In this document: one piece after another, positions 35,109 to 45,505 of the stretch
Layout of the letters: each line of letters opens with the position of its first letter
How positions within the stretch are numbered: position 1 is the first letter of the stretch
Source of the DNA: Tenacibaculum sp. SG-28
Lineage (GTDB): Bacteria > Bacteroidota > Bacteroidia > Flavobacteriales > Flavobacteriaceae
Assembly: GCF_002954385.1 (NCBI RefSeq)
Contig: NZ_MQVY01000001.1
Location: 995,957 to 1,059,956 of the forward strand
Direction of reading: 5' to 3'
DNA: 64,000 bases
Position numbers and translations under genes: made by a program
Notes under the pieces: model-generated
The model's database searches: none
What the model was told of the DNA's origin: nothing
What the model saw: only the letters and a program-made list of their open reading frames with translations

Positions 35109-35690
35109 TTAGCCGTGGACTTTTGCTACTGTACCGCGACTTTTCATCATTGCAGCCTCGAAAGCAAGCAAATCATGCCACTTTTTATCTACTACTTCAC
35201 GATCCATATATTTTCTTGCATACCCTAAAAACAAAGTGTAGTGATTGGCTTCTGAAATCATTAAATCTCTGTAGAATGTTGCCAATTGTTCGTCTTGCAT
35301 ATTATCTGCAAACACCTTAAAACGTTCACAACTTCTTGCTTCAATAAGAGCCGCAACCAACAAGCGATGCACTAGAGCCTCTGTTCTGTTTCCAGTATGC
35401 GGAAAAAACTTCTGCAATTGTAATGCATAGTCGTTTTTGGTAGCTTTACCCAATACCATTCCTTTTTCTATCATAATGTTATGCACCATACGAAAATGCT
35501 CCATCTCTTCGATAGCAATATCACTCATATCTTTTACCAAAGCCGTTTCTTCCGAATAATTAATAATGATAGAAACTGCATTAGATGCCGCTTTTTGTTC
35601 GGCAAAAGCATGGTCGGTTAGTAATTGTTCTAATCCACTAGTAGCTACCTCTACCCAAGAAGTCTCTGTCTCAAATTGTAATCCAAGCAT
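35109..35690 (-). CDS. miaE: tRNA-(ms2io6A)-hydroxylase MiaE
   Basis: MiaE is a non-haem di-iron monooxygenase that hydroxylates the isopentenyl side chain of ms2i6A37 in tRNA. The 193-aa protein has the ferritin-like helices with iron-ligand motifs DHAFAEQKAA, IAIEEMEHFRMVH (ExxH), LIEARSCERF and ISEANHYTLF (ExxH). The ATG at 35690 is chosen because the -7 box lies just upstream, inside a longer open frame reaching 35711. miaA, which makes its substrate, is at 62.95 kb. Confidence 0.9.
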   Translation of the reverse strand: MLGLQFETETSWVEVATSGLEQLLTDHAFAEQKAASNAVSIIINYSEETALVKDMSDIAIEEMEHFRMVHNIMIEKGMVLGKATKNDYALQLQKFFPHTGNRTEALVHRLLVAALIEARSCERFKVFADNMQDEQLATFYRDLMISEANHYTLFLGYARKYMDREVVDKKWHDLLAFEAAMMKSRGTVAKVHG

Positions 35691-35708
35691 AATATAGAAT
35701 TGAAAGTG

Positions 35709-35716
35709 CAAAAATA
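35709..35716 (-). promoter_or_regulatory. -7 box of miaE; decides the start
   Basis: TATTTTTG on the minus strand lies 19 nt before the ATG at 35690 and rules out the longer start at 35711. Confidence 0.55.
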
Positions 35717-35902
35717 AAAAATATATATCCTACTGGGAGCATACTTTCGTTATTAATAAACTTTTTAAATTATTGTACTTTTTTATTTACAAACCATAAA
35801 TGCTAAGAATTTTATGTTAAAACCAAAAATAAAAAATTCATAATAATTTTTTTAATAAATATGCAACTATAATATGATAACTACTGTTAGATTATTTTTG
35901 GT

Positions 35903-36137
35903 TTGCAGACGAAGGACGGTTTATATTCGTGCAAACGAAGAAATAGCAAGTAAAGAAATGAAGCTGCTATACAAAGCATGAAACACGTAATTTCGGAACG
36001 AGCGGTACGCAGTAATTTCCTGGTTTGTACTTGATTTTTTGTTTCGTTTTGTATCCAAGACAAAATGAAAATAAAATTGACGTATTTGGACTAAAGTTTG
36101 CATTATTGAAATTCTCCTTTCTTTTTTCATCGCTAAA
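35903..36137. repeat. Dispersed repeat, copy A (core 35929-36056)
   Basis: The core of about 127 bp starts GTGCAAACGAAGAAATAGCA, contains GCGGTACGCAGTAATTTCCT, and ends TTGTTTCGTTTTGTATCC. Copies A and C share a further ~85 bp on the right, beginning AAGACAAAATGAAAATAAAA. Copies A and B share a left flank with CGAAGGACGGTTT. The short open frames inside are not genes. Confidence 0.8.
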
Positions 36138-36197
36138 AAAGAAACAAAAAATCTAGTCGTACGTCTCCTTCTCTCGAAACTAAGCCTCCTCTACCCT

Positions 36198-36238
36198 AAA
36201 TTAAAAGAACTCGCTAGCGCTCAAACAGCTTTTAATTT
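36198..36238. repeat. Inverted repeat between repeat copies A and B
   Basis: AAATTAAAAG (36198-36207) and CTTTTAATTT (36229-36238) are perfect complements around a loop that contains the palindrome CGCTAGCG (36212-36219). Confidence 0.5.
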
Positions 36239-36264
36239 TTACGGGTATTGCGGGGTTATTTACG

Positions 36265-36420
36265 GTTTGTAGCCGAAGGACGGTTTGGTATAGTGCAAAC
36301 GAAGAAATAGCAAGTGTAGAAATGAAGCTGCTATGCGAAGCATAAAGCACGTAATTTCGAAACGAGCGGTACGCAGTAATTTCCTGGTTTGTACTTGATT
36401 TTTTGTTTCGTTTTGTATCG
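36265..36420. repeat. Dispersed repeat, copy B (core 36293-36419)
   Basis: The copy is close to copy A, with the same core boundaries and the same left flank (CGAAGGACGGTTTGGTAT). It lacks the right extension shared by A and C. Confidence 0.8.
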
Positions 36421-36472
36421 TACAAATGAGGAAATAGCATTTGAAAACTTGTAAACTTATTGCGGGTTGGCA

Positions 36473-36685
36473 TTGTACAAACGAAGAAATAGCAAGTGTA
36501 GAAATGAAGCTGCGATGCGAAGCATTAAGCATGAAATTTCGAAATGAGGGCTACGCAGTAATTTCCTGGTTTGTACTTGATTTTTTGTTTCGTATTTTAT
36601 CCAAGACAAAATGAAAATAAAATTGACGTATTTGGACTAAGTTTGCATTATTGAAATTCTCCTTTCTTTTTTCATCGCTAAAAAA
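36473..36685. repeat. Dispersed repeat, copy C (core 36475-36602)
   Basis: The core is diverged at several positions (GATGCGAAGCATTAAGC, GAGGGCTACGCAG). The right extension seen in copy A is present, ending TTTTTTCATCGCTAAAAAAG. Confidence 0.8.
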
Positions 36686-36710
36686 GCTTATTCCTCTTAA
36701 AAATAAAAAA

Positions 36711-36796
36711 ACTACCTCACAAACTAATGTAAAGTAGCTTTTATATGTATTATTTGCTTACTCATAGTGGGCACGGACTACAAGTCCGCGCTATCG
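36711..36796. repeat. REP-like repeat, copy 1
   Basis: This ~86-bp unit ends in the hairpin CGGACT-ACA-AGTCCG and GCGCTATCG. A second copy starts 135 bp further on. The GC-rich palindrome in an AT-rich setting resembles REP elements. Confidence 0.65.
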
Positions 36797-36845
36797 AGTA
36801 ATCTTGTAAAAACTGCTAAACTTAAAACTATCTAAAAACAAAAAA

Positions 36846-36931
36846 ACAACCTTACAAACTAATGAACAGTAGCTTTTATGTTTATTATTTGCTTTGTCGC
36901 AGTAGGCACAGACTAAAAGTCCGCGCTATCG
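36846..36931. repeat. REP-like repeat, copy 2
   Basis: It matches copy 1 over its length (ACAAACTAATG, AGTAGCTTTTAT, TATTATTTGCTT, AGTCCGCGCTATCG). Its hairpin has one mismatch (CAGACT against AGTCCG). Confidence 0.65.
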
Positions 36932-36947
36932 CGATACACTATAGCAA

Positions 36948-37165
36948 TCAAGTTTTTTTTATCCTTTTTAAAATAATATAACACAACATAATAATCATTG
37001 GAATTAAAAATGTATAGAATAAAGCCAAGTCAGGCGAAATCTCAAAATTAGATTCTAATAACAGTTTACTCCATTTTAAGAGTTGTAACAAAAAAACACC
37101 TATAAATGAGGCTAACAAAATACTCAATAACAAAAAAATAATTTAATTACTCTATTTCTATTCAT
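36948..37165 (-). CDS. Possible small two-segment membrane protein (immunity-like position)
   Basis: The clear frame (36948-37133) encodes two hydrophobic segments (SILLASFIGVFLLQLL and LALFYTFLIPMIIMLCYIIL) and a basic end. If one base is missing in the A run 37132-37138, it extends to ATG 37165 with the start MNRNRVIKLFF, giving about 72 aa. It lies downstream of the RHS tip remnant on the same strand, where immunity genes of polymorphic toxins usually sit. That role is inference from position only. Confidence 0.4.
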
Positions 37166-37434
37166 AATATCTATTTTAACTTACAAATTCCATATTAATC
37201 ATTTCTTTAATTTATCAATGTCTTAAGTTTCTGAATCAACAGGAGGAAATGGTTTTTATTGAGTCGTTCCAATTTTTATATAAATACTAATTCAGTTTCT
37301 TAATAATTACTTTAATTATTATATACAAATTGTTATACCAACACTTATTCATTATCGCATAGAACTCTATCGTACTAAAAACTAACATAAGGATTGATTC
37401 AATGCCACTTTTAATATTCTACCGAATTAAGCCT

Positions 37435-37864
37435 TCATGGTTTAGTTCTTAAGCAAATAAAACAATCTCTTATATATGAATTAAAACTACTATTAGGTAT
37501 ATTTCCAAAAAACATATTATAGAAATTTTGATTTTGATAATTTAATGAATTCATACAACTAAAAATAGATCTTACATAATCTTTTACATGATCAGTTTCA
37601 AAAGTAGTAGCAGGTTGGTTAGTAACAATAACTATAGCCAATCCTAGCATCCCATAGTCGTAATTGAAACGCTTCCTTGCCAGTTTCAAGGTCTTTTTCT
37701 TGTCCATGGTAAGCGTATCTATACAACTCTCCATTAATGATTTGTCGGTTAGACATTGGCGTACCAAAAGGATAGTAATCGGTAGTTGTTGTGGCTATTG
37801 CATTATTTCCATTTGTGGCAATTACAGCACGAACATTGCCTAAATGATATGTGTATTGGAACAT
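37435..37864 (-). pseudogene. Remnant of an RHS-repeat core with a C-terminal tip
   Basis: The first frame (37864-37619) encodes the end of an RHS core: YHLGNVRAVIA, DYYPFGTPMSNRQIINGELY, RYAYHGQEKDLETGKEAFQL and RLWDARIG. The usual RWLTTDP...DPDG part is absent. A second frame carries on as VTNQPATTFETDHVKDYVRS and ends ICLRTKP at 37435, and could be a C-terminal toxin tip. The N-terminal 1,000 or more residues of an RHS protein are missing, so this is a displaced tip or a decayed gene. The frame change may itself be a sequence error. Confidence 0.7.
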
Positions 37865-38069
37865 ACTTTAAGTATTCATCAATTTTTTTAAAAATTTAGT
37901 ATCGTTTTTTTCTAATACATATTTGCCAACTAAATTATAAAAAAACAAACTAAATATGATATTAACTATCGGTATGCAAAAAGTATATGAATAATGTAAA
38001 TTTAAGTAGATGGAAAATTTATGTTTTATTTTGATTTTTACATCTGTAAACTTAGTACGGTTTGGTATC

Positions 38070-38197
38070 GTGCAAACAAAGAAATAGCAAGTGTAGAAAT
38101 GAAGTTGCAATGCGACGCATGAAGCAGGTAATTTCAAAACAAGCGGTACGCAGTAATTTCCTGGTTTGTACTTGATTTTTTGTTTCGTTTTGTATCC
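38070..38197. repeat. Dispersed repeat, copy D
   Basis: This fourth copy of the ~127-bp core lies on the far side of the RHS remnant. It has the same orientation as copies A-C, with substitutions (GACGCATGAAGCAGG, CAAGCGGTACGCAG). Confidence 0.8.
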
Positions 38198-38477
38198 AAA
38201 AAACGAAATGAAAGTGAAAATATAGTTGTAAGATTTAGTTTAATGAATTTAAAATTGGTACACTATCCTACAGTAAATATTTTCATTAAAACACCTAATA
38301 CATCAAGGATTTTTAAAAGCTATTTGAATACTATAAACCCATACGATTTAACGAATTCTTTGCCATAAAAAGCAAATTCTAATGAAAAATAAATAGTTGC
38401 AACATTTTCCGTAACTTTAAGGAAATAAAGATTATTACAATACCAGTTCTCCTATATTAAATGCTATCGTCACACTT

Positions 38478-41400
38478 ATGAAAACTAATATCATCATACC
38501 TTTTTTACGAATAATTGTATTATCGTTATGTTCTTTAGTACTTTTTACCTTTTTCTCCTGTAAAGAAAAAACAAACACAGAAACGGATATTTACAAATTT
38601 GAAAAATACATTCAAAGTTTTCCAAATGAAATTATCTCCAATGCGGGCCCAATAGCTTTTGTACTAAAAGAGCAACCTAAAATTAGCAAAATAGAGCAAG
38701 ACGTCGTTAGTATTCTACCAAAGATTAAAGGAGAAATATACTTGAAGGGGAATACCTTAGAGTTTGTGCCACAAGAAAAACTGAAAAGTAATACCGAGTA
38801 TCAAATTACGCTACACCTAAATAAGTTATATCCAAATATTGAAAAAGATTTACAAAATCTTTCTTTAAACCTAAAAACAAAAGAGCTTTTGTTTACAGTA
38901 TCGGTATTTCCACCGAGAGTAGTAACTAAAGATTTATATTTTTTAGAAGGTACTTTTACAGCAAGTGACTTTGTAGAGACAGCGAAAATAAAGCAAGTAT
39001 TAAGTGCACAATACAATGAAAAAAATAAAGCTATTACTATTGAGAGCAGCGAAAAAAACACGACCAAAGTTAGCTTCCAAATAGACAGTTTAGCCCGATT
39101 TGAAAAAGATAAAATAGTGCAGTTACTTTGGAATGGTAAAGCAATTGGATCAAAATCTACAGGAGAAACAAACATCACCATAGCTGGAAAAAATAGATTT
39201 GAAGTACTGTCAGTTGAAGTAATAGACAATGACAAACAACACATTGAAATCGTATTCTCGGATATTGTTTCTAAAAATCAAAACCTTAATGGACTACTTC
39301 AGTTAACCAATAATGCGAAAATAAAATTTAACTATAGTATAAAAAATAATACCGTTACCATTTATCCAAAGGCTGAATTTAAAGAGAGTGTGGATCTTGA
39401 AATATTTAAAGAAATTAAAAATGAAGCAGGAGTTTCCTTAGCTGTTAACACCATAAAAACACTCTATTTTGAAGAACCTAAACCCAAAGTTAGTTTTATC
39501 AATAGTGGCACTATTTTACCAGATTCAGAAAATCTAAAACTCAACTTTTACGCGGTTAATTTAAAAGCTGTTGATGCAACTATTTACAAAATATACCCAG
39601 ATAATGTTTTGCAATTTCTACAAAGTAGTAATTTTAATAATGAGGGAAATCTTAGATATGTAGGGAGACCAGTTGCCAAATACACCGTAAACCTTACAAA
39701 TCGCGGTGTTAATTTAAAAACGAAAAATGCCTATGCTATCGACCTTTCGGAAATCATACCCATTGAAAATGGTGCGATGTATCGCGTGGAGCTTTCTTTC
39801 TCGAAAGCGTATTCTAATTATTCGTGTACCTCTGAAGAAAGCACGTCAACGATTAGCTATGGAAAAAAGGAAGTCACTACCAAAGCATTCGATAATCCGG
39901 AGTATTATGAAAGAAGGTATTATAATTACAATTGGCGCGACCGAGACAACCCCTGCACGGTTTCGTATTATTACAACAAAAATATTAGCACGAATATACT
40001 AGCTACTTCATTAGGTGCCATCGTAAAAAAAGGCACCACTGATAAAACCTTTATCGCGGTTAGTGATATTATAAGTACAGCGCCCGTATCAGATGCAACC
40101 ATAAAGTTGTACAATTTACAAAAGCAAGAATTATACACAACCACAACAGATTCGAAAGGTATCGCTATTATCGATAATAAAGAAGGTGTGTTTTTTGCCA
40201 AAATTACCAAAGGGAAACATACAACATATGTAAAACTAAAGGATGGTAATGCACTATCCATGAGCCAATTTGATGTTTCAGGAAGCAAGCTTCAAGAAGG
40301 TTTAAAAGGATATATTTATGGCGATCGAGGGGTATGGCGACCTGGAGATCAGTTATTTTTCACTTTTGTGCTAAACGATGCTAACAATCCACTTCCGGAG
40401 AAACACCCTATAACTTTTGAACTTTCTAATCCAAGAGCAAAAATTATAGATAGAACCGTTCAGTATAAAACAGTAGCAAATGTGTATGCTTATACACCCA
40501 AAACTTCGCAAGATGCTCTAACCGGTAATTACACACTTCGCATTCGTGTAGGTGCAGCTACCTTCACCAAAAAAGTAAAAATAGAAACCATAAAACCAAA
40601 TCGATTGAAAATTGCTATCGATTTAGAAAACATCCCTGTTAAGGCAGATACACCAATACGTGGTAAAGTACAGGTAAACTGGTTACATGGTGCTATTGCT
40701 AAAAATCTGAAATTTGATATTACCAGTAAGTTTTACAAAACAAAAACAACCTTCTCTTCCTTTAAAGGGTACCAATTTGACGACCTAACCCAAAATTTTA
40801 GTAGAAGATTTTACAATAATGAAAGGCACCTTAAACGATACCGGAGGTGCACAATTTGTAGCACAACCCAAATTTGATGCAAAAGCACCCGGAATGTTAA
40901 AGGCAAATTTACTAACCAAGGTATATGAAAATGGAGGGGATTTTAGTACGGATGTTTTTACAACAAAACTTTCTACATATACCCACTACGTAGGATTAAA
41001 AGCACCGAAGGAAACAACTTCTTCCAACTACTTATACACCGATAAAAGTTATAATTTTGAGGTAGCAGCAGTAGATGAAAATGGCACTGGAAATGCGAGA
41101 GATTTAGAGGTAACAGTTTATAAATTATCGTGGAGTTGGTGGTGGAATTCTGCAGAAAATGGACTTTACGATTACAGTGGGTCAAAATATCATGAGCCCT
41201 ATAATAGTTATACCATAAAAACAAATAACAACGGAAAAGGGTCCTTTGCACTAAAAGTAAGTGAAAATGACTGGGGAAGGTATTTGATAAAAGTAAAAGA
41301 CAAACGCAGTAAACATACTAGTGCCGCTGTAGTATATTTTGACTGGCCCTCTTGGTATGTAAAAAAGAAAGGAAATATTGACAAATCAAATGCTACAATG

Positions 41401-43994
41401 TTGGTATTTACAACAGACAAAGACTCCTATAAAGTTTCAGAATCAGCAACCGTTAAGTTCCTTCTTCTGCAGAAGGCAGAGCATTACTTACCATAGAAAA
41501 CGGATCGGAAGTTCTAGATCATTTTTGGATTCCTACCAAAGCGCAGCAAACGAGTTTTACATTCCCTATTTTACCCAGCTATAGTCCGAATATTTACGTT
41601 TCGATAACGCTATTACAAAAACACCAGAATTCGGTAAATGATTTGCCAATAAGAATGTACGGTACTATTCCTATATCGGTATACGATGCCAAAACTAAAT
41701 TGCAACCGGAAGTAAAATTACCAAAAGAACTAGTTCCGGAATCTACAGCAAGCATTGAGGTATCGGAAAAAAACGGAAAAGCGATGACCTACACCATAGC
41801 TGTTGTAGATGAGGGACTACTTGACCTTACTCGATTTAAAACACCAAATCCATGGAACTCTTTTTATGCCAAACAATCTTTAGGAGTAAAAACCTGGGAT
41901 ATCTATGATGACGTTATTGGTGCATACGGTGGAAAAGTACATCAAATCTTAAGTATAGGAGGTGATGAATCGGAGGCAGGAAGTAAAAATAAAAAAGCGA
42001 ATCGCTTCGAACCAATGGTACGTTATTTAGGACCTTTTCAACTAGCAAAAGGAGCTCGTAAAAAACATGAAATTACGATTCCTAAATACGTTGGCGCTGT
42101 TCGCGCTATGGTGGTAGCCTCAGACAATAAAAATGAAGCATATGGAAGTACAGAAAAAGCTGTTTTTGTTCGTAAACCAGTGATGGTTTTAGCTTCTTTA
42201 CCACGAAAAATTACACCCCAAGAAACCGTAACGTTACCAGTTACCGTATTCGCTATGAAACCCTCCGTTAGAGCGGTAAACGTTACTGTAAAACCAGATC
42301 CTTCTTTCACTATTATCGGCACGAGGAATAAAAAAGTTTCCTTTACAAAACCCGATGAAAAAATGGTTTATTTTACGCTAAAAGTAAATGATTTTAAAGG
42401 TATTGGAAACGTAGACATTTTAGCTACTTCGGGTAAAGAAAAAGCATCTTATTCGGTAGAAATTGATGTTTTAAATCCTAATCCAATAAGCACAGAGGTT
42501 CATGAGTTAGTACTACAAGCTAATGAAAGTGGTACGATTTCTTTTGAAAACTTTGGAACAAAAGGAACTAATATGGCTAGCCTAGAGTTATCTACTTTAC
42601 CTCCTATGAACTTTACAAAACGTTTGCAGTACTTGGTTCGTTACCCTCATGGATGTATTGAACAAAGCACTTCTAGTGCATTTCCTCAATTGTATTTTAC
42701 CGATCTTTTTTCGCTATCCAAAAGCAAAAAAGCCGATATCGACAGAAATATTAAGGCAACAGTACAACGCATTTCTAATTTCCAGCTCTCAAGTGGAGGG
42801 CTTTCGTATTGGCAAGGCGATAGAAATGCTTCCAATTGGGGTACATCATATGCCGGACATTTTATGCTAGAGGCAGCTAAAAAAGGATATGTGCTACCCA
42901 TAGGATTTCTATCTAAATGGATAAACTATCAAAAACAAGAAGCGCGAAATTGGAGAAACACCAATAGCTATAGAAATAACGATTTAGCCCAAGCATACCG
43001 TTTGTACACTTTGTGCTTGGCTAATGCACCAGATTTGGCATCCATGAACAGACTGAGAGAAGCTAGTAATATCTCCAACGATGCTCGTATACAATTAGCA
43101 GGTGCTTATGCATTGTTAGGAAAACAAAATATTGCAACTTCAATAGTAGAAACATTAAACGAATTTGTTAATAGGAATGACTATTCTAATACCTATGGCT
43201 CTGAACTGCGAAATAAAGCGATGGCCCTCGAAACGTATTCGCTATTAAATATGGATACCAAGGCCATAAAAGCAGCTAAAGAAATTTCTGATAGTTTATC
43301 CAGCGAAACTTGGATGAGTACACAAACCACTGCATTTTGTTTACTAGCCATAAGTAATTATGCTATTAAAAATGCAGACAATACAGGGCTTAAAGCAGTT
43401 TATACTATCGGAGATCGTAAAGAGAATGTGACTACCTCAAAAGCTTTATACACCTCCGACATAAAAAAATTAAGTACGGAGAATACCCTAGGAATAACTA
43501 ATACCAATAAAGGGATACTTTACGTAAGACTATTCCAACAAGGAATTCTTCCTGTAGGAGAAGAAAAAGTAGTAGAAAAGAATTTGGAAATAGATGTAGT
43601 GTACCGAAATAAAAACGGAAAATTCATTACCCCAGATGAAATCCAACAGGGTACAAATTTTGTCGCGCAGATAACGGTTAAAAACACCACAAATAAAGAG
43701 GTTGAAAATATAGCACTTACTCAATTTTTACCATCTGGATGGGAAGTTATCAATACGAGATTTACTGGTTTTAGCGAGAATACTTCTGCCTCTAAAACAG
43801 ACTATACCGATATAAGAGATGCTAGTATTCGGAATTACTTCCGTTTAAAAAAATTCGAAAGCAAACAATTTAAAGTTCTTTTAAATGCTTCTTATCTGGG
43901 GAATTATTATCTTCCTGGGTTACAAGCAGAGGGAATGTACGACAATAGCTATTTCGCAAGAACAAAAGGAAAATGGATCACTGTAATACGATAA
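38478..43994 (+). CDS. Bacterial alpha-2-macroglobulin lipoprotein with thioester, two frame breaks
   Basis: The joined product is about 1,838 aa. It has a lipoprotein signal (LVLFTFFSC), N-terminal macroglobulin domains, the segment YIYGDRGVWRPGDQLFFTFV typical of bacterial A2M (MG3/MG4), and the thioester motif CIEQ (42654-42665) in YPHGCIEQSTSS, followed by the alpha/alpha-toroid domain. These periplasmic proteins trap attacking proteases and are thought to protect the envelope together with PbpC. The first break near 40792-40803 is either one extra base or two missing (for example GT before AGAAGAT). The second lacks one C at 41460-41461. Frames end at 40877 and 41496 and resume as EDFTIMKGTLND and PSSAEGRALLTIENG. 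Confidence 0.88.
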
Positions 43995-44062
43995 ACAATA
44001 CAAAATATAATAAGGCTACTTTGATTTATTAGGTTTTATGCTATTTACAGCGCTATAGCAAC

Positions 44063-44070
44063 TATCTTTG
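44063..44070 (+). promoter_or_regulatory. -7 box before the DEAD-box helicase gene
   Basis: TATCTTTG fits TAnnTTTG; the ATG at 44114 is 43 nt downstream. The -33 region is weak. Confidence 0.45.
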
Positions 44071-44113
44071 CAAGATACACTAACACTATTATTTAGCCGT
44101 TCATTATACACCA

Positions 44114-45427
44114 ATGGGATCGATACAAAAGACACGAGAAGATATTTTAAAGAAAATGAATATCTACGCCTTAAATGAGATGCAAGAAAAGGCAATATCA
44201 GTAATAACTGCAACAAGTAACACCATACTTTTATCCCCAACAGGAACCGGAAAAACTTTGGCTTTTTTATTGCCTACCTTACAAAATATAAACCCCAAAA
44301 TTACTGCTGTTCAGGCTTTAATATTAGTGCCCTCTAGAGAACTAGCTATTCAAATAGAACAAGTGTTGCGAGAAATGGGAACAGGATTAAAAGTTAATGC
44401 GGTTTACGGAGGAAGATCGATGGCTAAAGACAAAGTAGATTTAAAGCATACCCCTAGCATTTTAATTGGAACACCTGGAAGAATTGCCGATCATTTTACC
44501 AACAATCGCTTTTCAAAAGATTATATTAAAACACTGGTATTAGATGAATTTGATAAGTCACTTGAGATAGGTTTTGCATACGAAATGAGAGGTATCATAA
44601 ACCAGTTACCAAATATTTCGAAACGAATTTTAACCTCTGCTACGCAAGAGGCTGAAATTCCTGCGTTTGTCGGATTAGACCAACCTACTGTATTAAATTA
44701 TCTGACGGAAAAAAAGCACAAAAACTAGCTTTAAAAAAGTGTTGTCTGTTCTTCTAAAAACAAAAAAGAAACCTTACTTCAATTAATACAACATATAGGA
44801 AATGAATCGGGTATTATTTTCTGTAACCTGAAAGATAGTATTGCAGTGGTAAGTACTTTTCTAAAGAAAAATAATGTGGTTCATAGCTGTTTCTCCGGTG
44901 GGATGGAACAAAGAGATAGAGAACGATCGTTGTTGAAATTTAGAAATGGAACTAGCAAGTTGCTAGTCGCTACCGATCTGGCTGCAAGAGGTATTGACAT
45001 ACCTGAACTAAACTTTATTATTCATTATGAATTACCGCCTAGAATAGAAGAATTTACCCATAGGAATGGAAGAACTGCTCGCGTAAACGCCAAAGGTACG
45101 GCCTATGTGTTGCATGGTAACAAAGAAGATCTACCTGAATTCTTAAAAAATATCCCAACTGTAGATATTTCAAAGCAACAGAAGTTAAAAAGTCCGTATT
45201 GGACTACCTTATTTTTATCTGGCGGTAGAAAAGATAAAATATCTAAAGGAGATATTGCTGGCTTATTTTTCAAAAAGGGAAATTTAAACAAAGAGCAATT
45301 AGGAGTTATCGAACTAAAACAAGATTGTGCTTTTATCGCAGTTCCTAAAACCGAGGCTAAAAACCTGGTAGTTAGATTAAACAATACAAAACTGAAAAAC
45401 AAAAAGGTTAGAATTACTGAAATTTAA
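44114..45427 (+). CDS. DEAD-box RNA helicase, two compensating frame errors
   Basis: The protein of about 437 aa has motif I SPTGTGKT, motif Ia PSRELAIQ, GG, TPGR, motif II as DEFD (LVLDEFDKSLE), motif III SAT and the C-terminal domain with ATDLAARGIDIPE and HRNGRTAR. The last ~75 residues could be a DbpA-like RNA-binding domain (GDIAGLFFKKG, LGVIELKQDCAFIAVP), suggesting a ribosome-assembly helicase. The frame is lost at the A run 44709-44715 (one A missing) and regained at 44733-44738 (one A extra), so both halves share a frame. The joined linker reads KAQKLALKSVVCSSKNKKET. Confidence 0.87.
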
Positions 45428-45431
45428 GGTA

Positions 45432-45490
45432 ATTTCTAACAACCTAAAAAAGGATTAGCCAAAAGGTAACTAATCCCCTTTGTTAGAAAT
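45432..45490. terminator. Nested inverted repeats between convergent genes
   Basis: An outer stem ATTTCTAACAA (45432-45442) / TTGTTAGAAAT (45480-45490) of 11 bp encloses an inner stem GGATTAG (45452-45458) / CTAATCC (45470-45476). An A tract precedes the inner stem and a short T stretch follows it. It probably terminates both the helicase gene and the convergent flavin enzyme gene. Confidence 0.6.
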
Positions 45491-45505
45491 AAATTATACT
45501 ATCGT

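Larger units (their letters stand above)
35691..38477. other. Gene-poor repeat island with RHS remnant
   Basis: These 2.8 kb hold only repeats, the RHS remnant and one possible small gene. Four ~127-bp repeats and two REP-like repeats surround the RHS piece. No transposase or integrase is visible. The stretches 35717-35902, 37166-37434 and 38198-38477 show nothing I recognise. Confidence 0.65.

Noticed and set aside
35921..36532. Three leftward open frames of 69-90 codons inside the repeats
   Set aside because: They are readings of the repeated DNA in different frames, lack a consistent start and have no plausible product.
37435..37767. A separate 110-aa gene
   Set aside because: Its first ~40 codons are an out-of-frame reading of the RHS core; only the last ~70 residues look like real protein, so it is treated as the RHS tail.
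35903..38197. Repeats considered as a CRISPR array
   Set aside because: Units are about 127 bp, irregularly spaced, only four in number and diverged; there are no short identical repeats with unique spacers and no cas genes.
38180..38368. 62-aa open frame right of repeat copy D
   Set aside because: It begins inside the repeat and shows no recognisable domain or promoter.
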